From positions 1-7,397 of the forward strand of contig CAJUMS010000115.1 in NCBI GenBank assembly GCA_910587465.1: DNA of 7,397 bases, read 5' to 3'. The stretch's first letter is position 1; every line of letters starts with the position of its first letter. A model generated the notes under the pieces. That model had not been told where the DNA came from, made no database searches, and saw only the letters and a program-made list of their open reading frames with translations. Both the position numbers and the translations under genes were made by a program. Positions 6,028-7,397 of this stretch are shown piece after piece. This stretch comes from an uncultured Oscillospiraceae bacterium (GTDB taxonomy: Bacteria; Bacillota; Clostridia; Oscillospirales; Ruminococcaceae).

Positions 6028-7397
6028 ATGCACAAAAAAGTCTTAGCATTGGTTTTAGCAACGGTTTTACTCAGCGGTTGTGAAAGAAGCGGCGAGGAGA
6101 GCAGTGTTTCCTCCGAAAGCTCTTCTTCCCCGATAAATTCCGACACCTCCTCCGAGCAGACGTCGGACAGCAGCGCTTTGCACGTGAAAACGGGGATGCC
6201 CGAGGAAATTTCCGACTACATCAGTTCTCTGGACAACGGTGATTTTATTTTCGTGGATTACACTTTCGATAAAGAACGCAAATTTATCAAAGCCGTTACA
6301 AATTTTAATAATCCTTGGAGCATGACTATTGGGGCTTTAATGGAGACCGACGATTACAAGAGCTTTGCCGCCGACTTCGCTAACGCGGAGGCTTTTGGCA
6401 GGTTTACCGATAAACCGGAGGCGTTTCTAGATCAAGACGGCGAACCCATGCCGTTATATAAGGGAACGATAACGGACGATTTCGATAATGACGGCATGGA
6501 CGAAAGCTTTGTGATAACGGCTATCGCCAAGATACCCGACGATACCGAGAATAAGCGCTGGTACGAACGGGAATATCTCTTTTTCGCTGATGAAAACGGA
6601 GCGGTGCTTCTCGATGAATATTTTGATGCGGAAGTAAAAGCCGTTCTCGATTACGGCTGCTGCAAGCAGTTAATAGTGACTTCCTCGGGGTGGTCGGGCA
6701 ACGACAGCAAGTCCGCAGTCTGGGGCGTTAAGGACGGAAATGCTGTCAAGCTGTACAGTGGACGGCTCGACTACTCGAAAACGGATTGTTTCCTGTACTC
6801 TACGGGGCAGCAGCTTATTGGCGACTTTGCGGTGTATGATATCAATAAAGGCGAATATCTGGCGATACAGGGTAAGGAGCTTACCGCCGAGGATATCCTC
6901 GCTATGGATGCCGATAATGTTATTGGCGGCGAATACGACAACATTGTAAATGCCGTATTGATAGGCGGGAAATACTTTGTAATCAACCAAAGCGGCGTAT
7001 ATACTTACGAAAACGGCAGGTTTAAACTCTCTGACAAACTTGTTCGCAGTTCCGCAACGCCCGGACTTACTGGCGACGCGCTGAATACCTTGGTTGACAT
7101 TGATTACGACGCGGCTCTGGCTTCAATGATCACTCCGGAGGAAAACAAAAGCGACCCGGTCGTTAAAGAATGGAAACAACTGGCATTGGTTGATTACACG
7201 CTGACTAAGAACCCCAAGAGCGCGGAAGCCGCTGAAGCTGCGGAGTATATCGCTAAGGCAGAGGAAGAATTGCTGAAATGCGATACCTACAAGCAAAGCG
7301 CAGAGTATTTCACTCTTGAGGTTTTGGCGGACGAAAAGCCTCTTGTTGAAGAGCCCGAAAGGTTCTTCGGTGAGGACGGAAATCTCAGACCGATCTT
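6028..7397 (+). CDS. Putative secreted lipoprotein of unknown function, 3'-truncated by the window edge
   Basis: A reading frame open for 456 codons with no stop before the window ends. AAAGGA at 6016-6021 lies 6 nt before the ATG. The protein begins with a lipoprotein signal peptide: charged start MHKK, hydrophobic 5-15, and lipobox LSGC with the lipidated Cys at 18, so it should be anchored to the outer face of the membrane. A Ser/Glu/Thr-rich linker (19-50) follows. The body is acidic. D151-F-D-N-D-G-M-D158 fits the D-x-D-x-D-G calcium loop seen in VCBS/FG-GAP-like repeats or EF-hand-like loops, and is followed by a beta strand. Later are repeated YDxxxG and GGKYFV-type strand segments that suggest a beta-rich fold, and an Ala/Glu helix at about 398-417. 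I do not recognise the family. It lies 23 nt after ilvN with no terminator between, so it may share the ilv transcript; a role linked to amino acids is not shown. Confidence 0.85.
   Translation, partial: MHKKVLALVLATVLLSGCERSGEESSVSSESSSSPINSDTSSEQTSDSSALHVKTGMPEEISDYISSLDNGDFIFVDYTFDKERKFIKAVTNFNNPWSMTIGALMETDDYKSFAADFANAEAFGRFTDKPEAFLDQDGEPMPLYKGTITDDFDNDGMDESFVITAIAKIPDDTENKRWYEREYLFFADENGAVLLDEYFDAEVKAVLDYGCCKQLIVTSSGWSGNDSKSAVWGVKDGNAVKLYSGRLDYSKTDCFLYSTGQQLIGDFAVYDINKGEYLAIQGKELTAEDILAMDADNVIGGEYDNIVNAVLIGGKYFVINQSGVYTYENGRFKLSDKLVRSSATPGLTGDALNTLVDIDYDAALASMITPEENKSDPVVKEWKQLALVDYTLTKNPKSAEAAEAAEYIAKAEEELLKCDTYKQSAEYFTLEVLADEKPLVEEPERFFGEDGNLRPI

Overview
The window looks like part of a chromosome from an anaerobic Gram-positive bacterium of the Clostridia, most likely a gut or rumen Oscillospirales/Ruminococcaceae-type organism. 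This is inference. It rests on strong AGGAGG-type ribosome binding sites, closely packed genes, moderate GC content, and the clostridial flavour of the acetohydroxyacid synthase and acetyltransferase sequences. I see no mobile element, CRISPR array, tRNA or rRNA.

Left block (1-2906, plus strand): five closely spaced or overlapping genes. They are the 3' part of a GNAT acetyltransferase, a 324-residue fusion of two different GNAT domains, an 83-residue CxxC/CxxC zinc-ribbon-like protein, a small P-loop kinase of the FlaR/adenylate-kinase-like type, and a nucleoside phosphorylase. Gaps are 12 and 34 nt and overlaps are 38 and 14 nt, so they are probably one transcript. The genes look like accessory small-molecule modification and nucleotide-salvage functions. 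No shared pathway can be proven.

Middle block (2896-3611, minus strand): two half-size TauE/SafE (TSUP) membrane proteins joined by an ATGA stop/start overlap, together equal to one normal transporter. The second half overlaps the end of the phosphorylase gene tail to tail by 11 nt. The 234-nt divergent region (3612-3845) holds a near-perfect palindrome next to the transporter and, on the plus strand, a consensus-like promoter for the next genes.

Right block (3846-7397, plus strand): ilvB and ilvN, the catalytic and regulatory subunits of acetohydroxyacid synthase (first common step of valine, leucine and isoleucine synthesis), separated by 2 nt. After 23 nt comes a large lipoprotein gene of unknown function that is still open at the window edge. 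ilvC does not follow ilvN. The mapped promoter leaves only about 47 nt of leader, so no T-box or peptide attenuator fits between promoter and ilvB.

I found no convincing new defence or mobile system. The points most worth a second look are the GNAT fusion with what seems to be a fossil start site at the junction, the split transporter with its palindrome, the unknown zinc-ribbon protein, and the lipoprotein attached to ilvBN.
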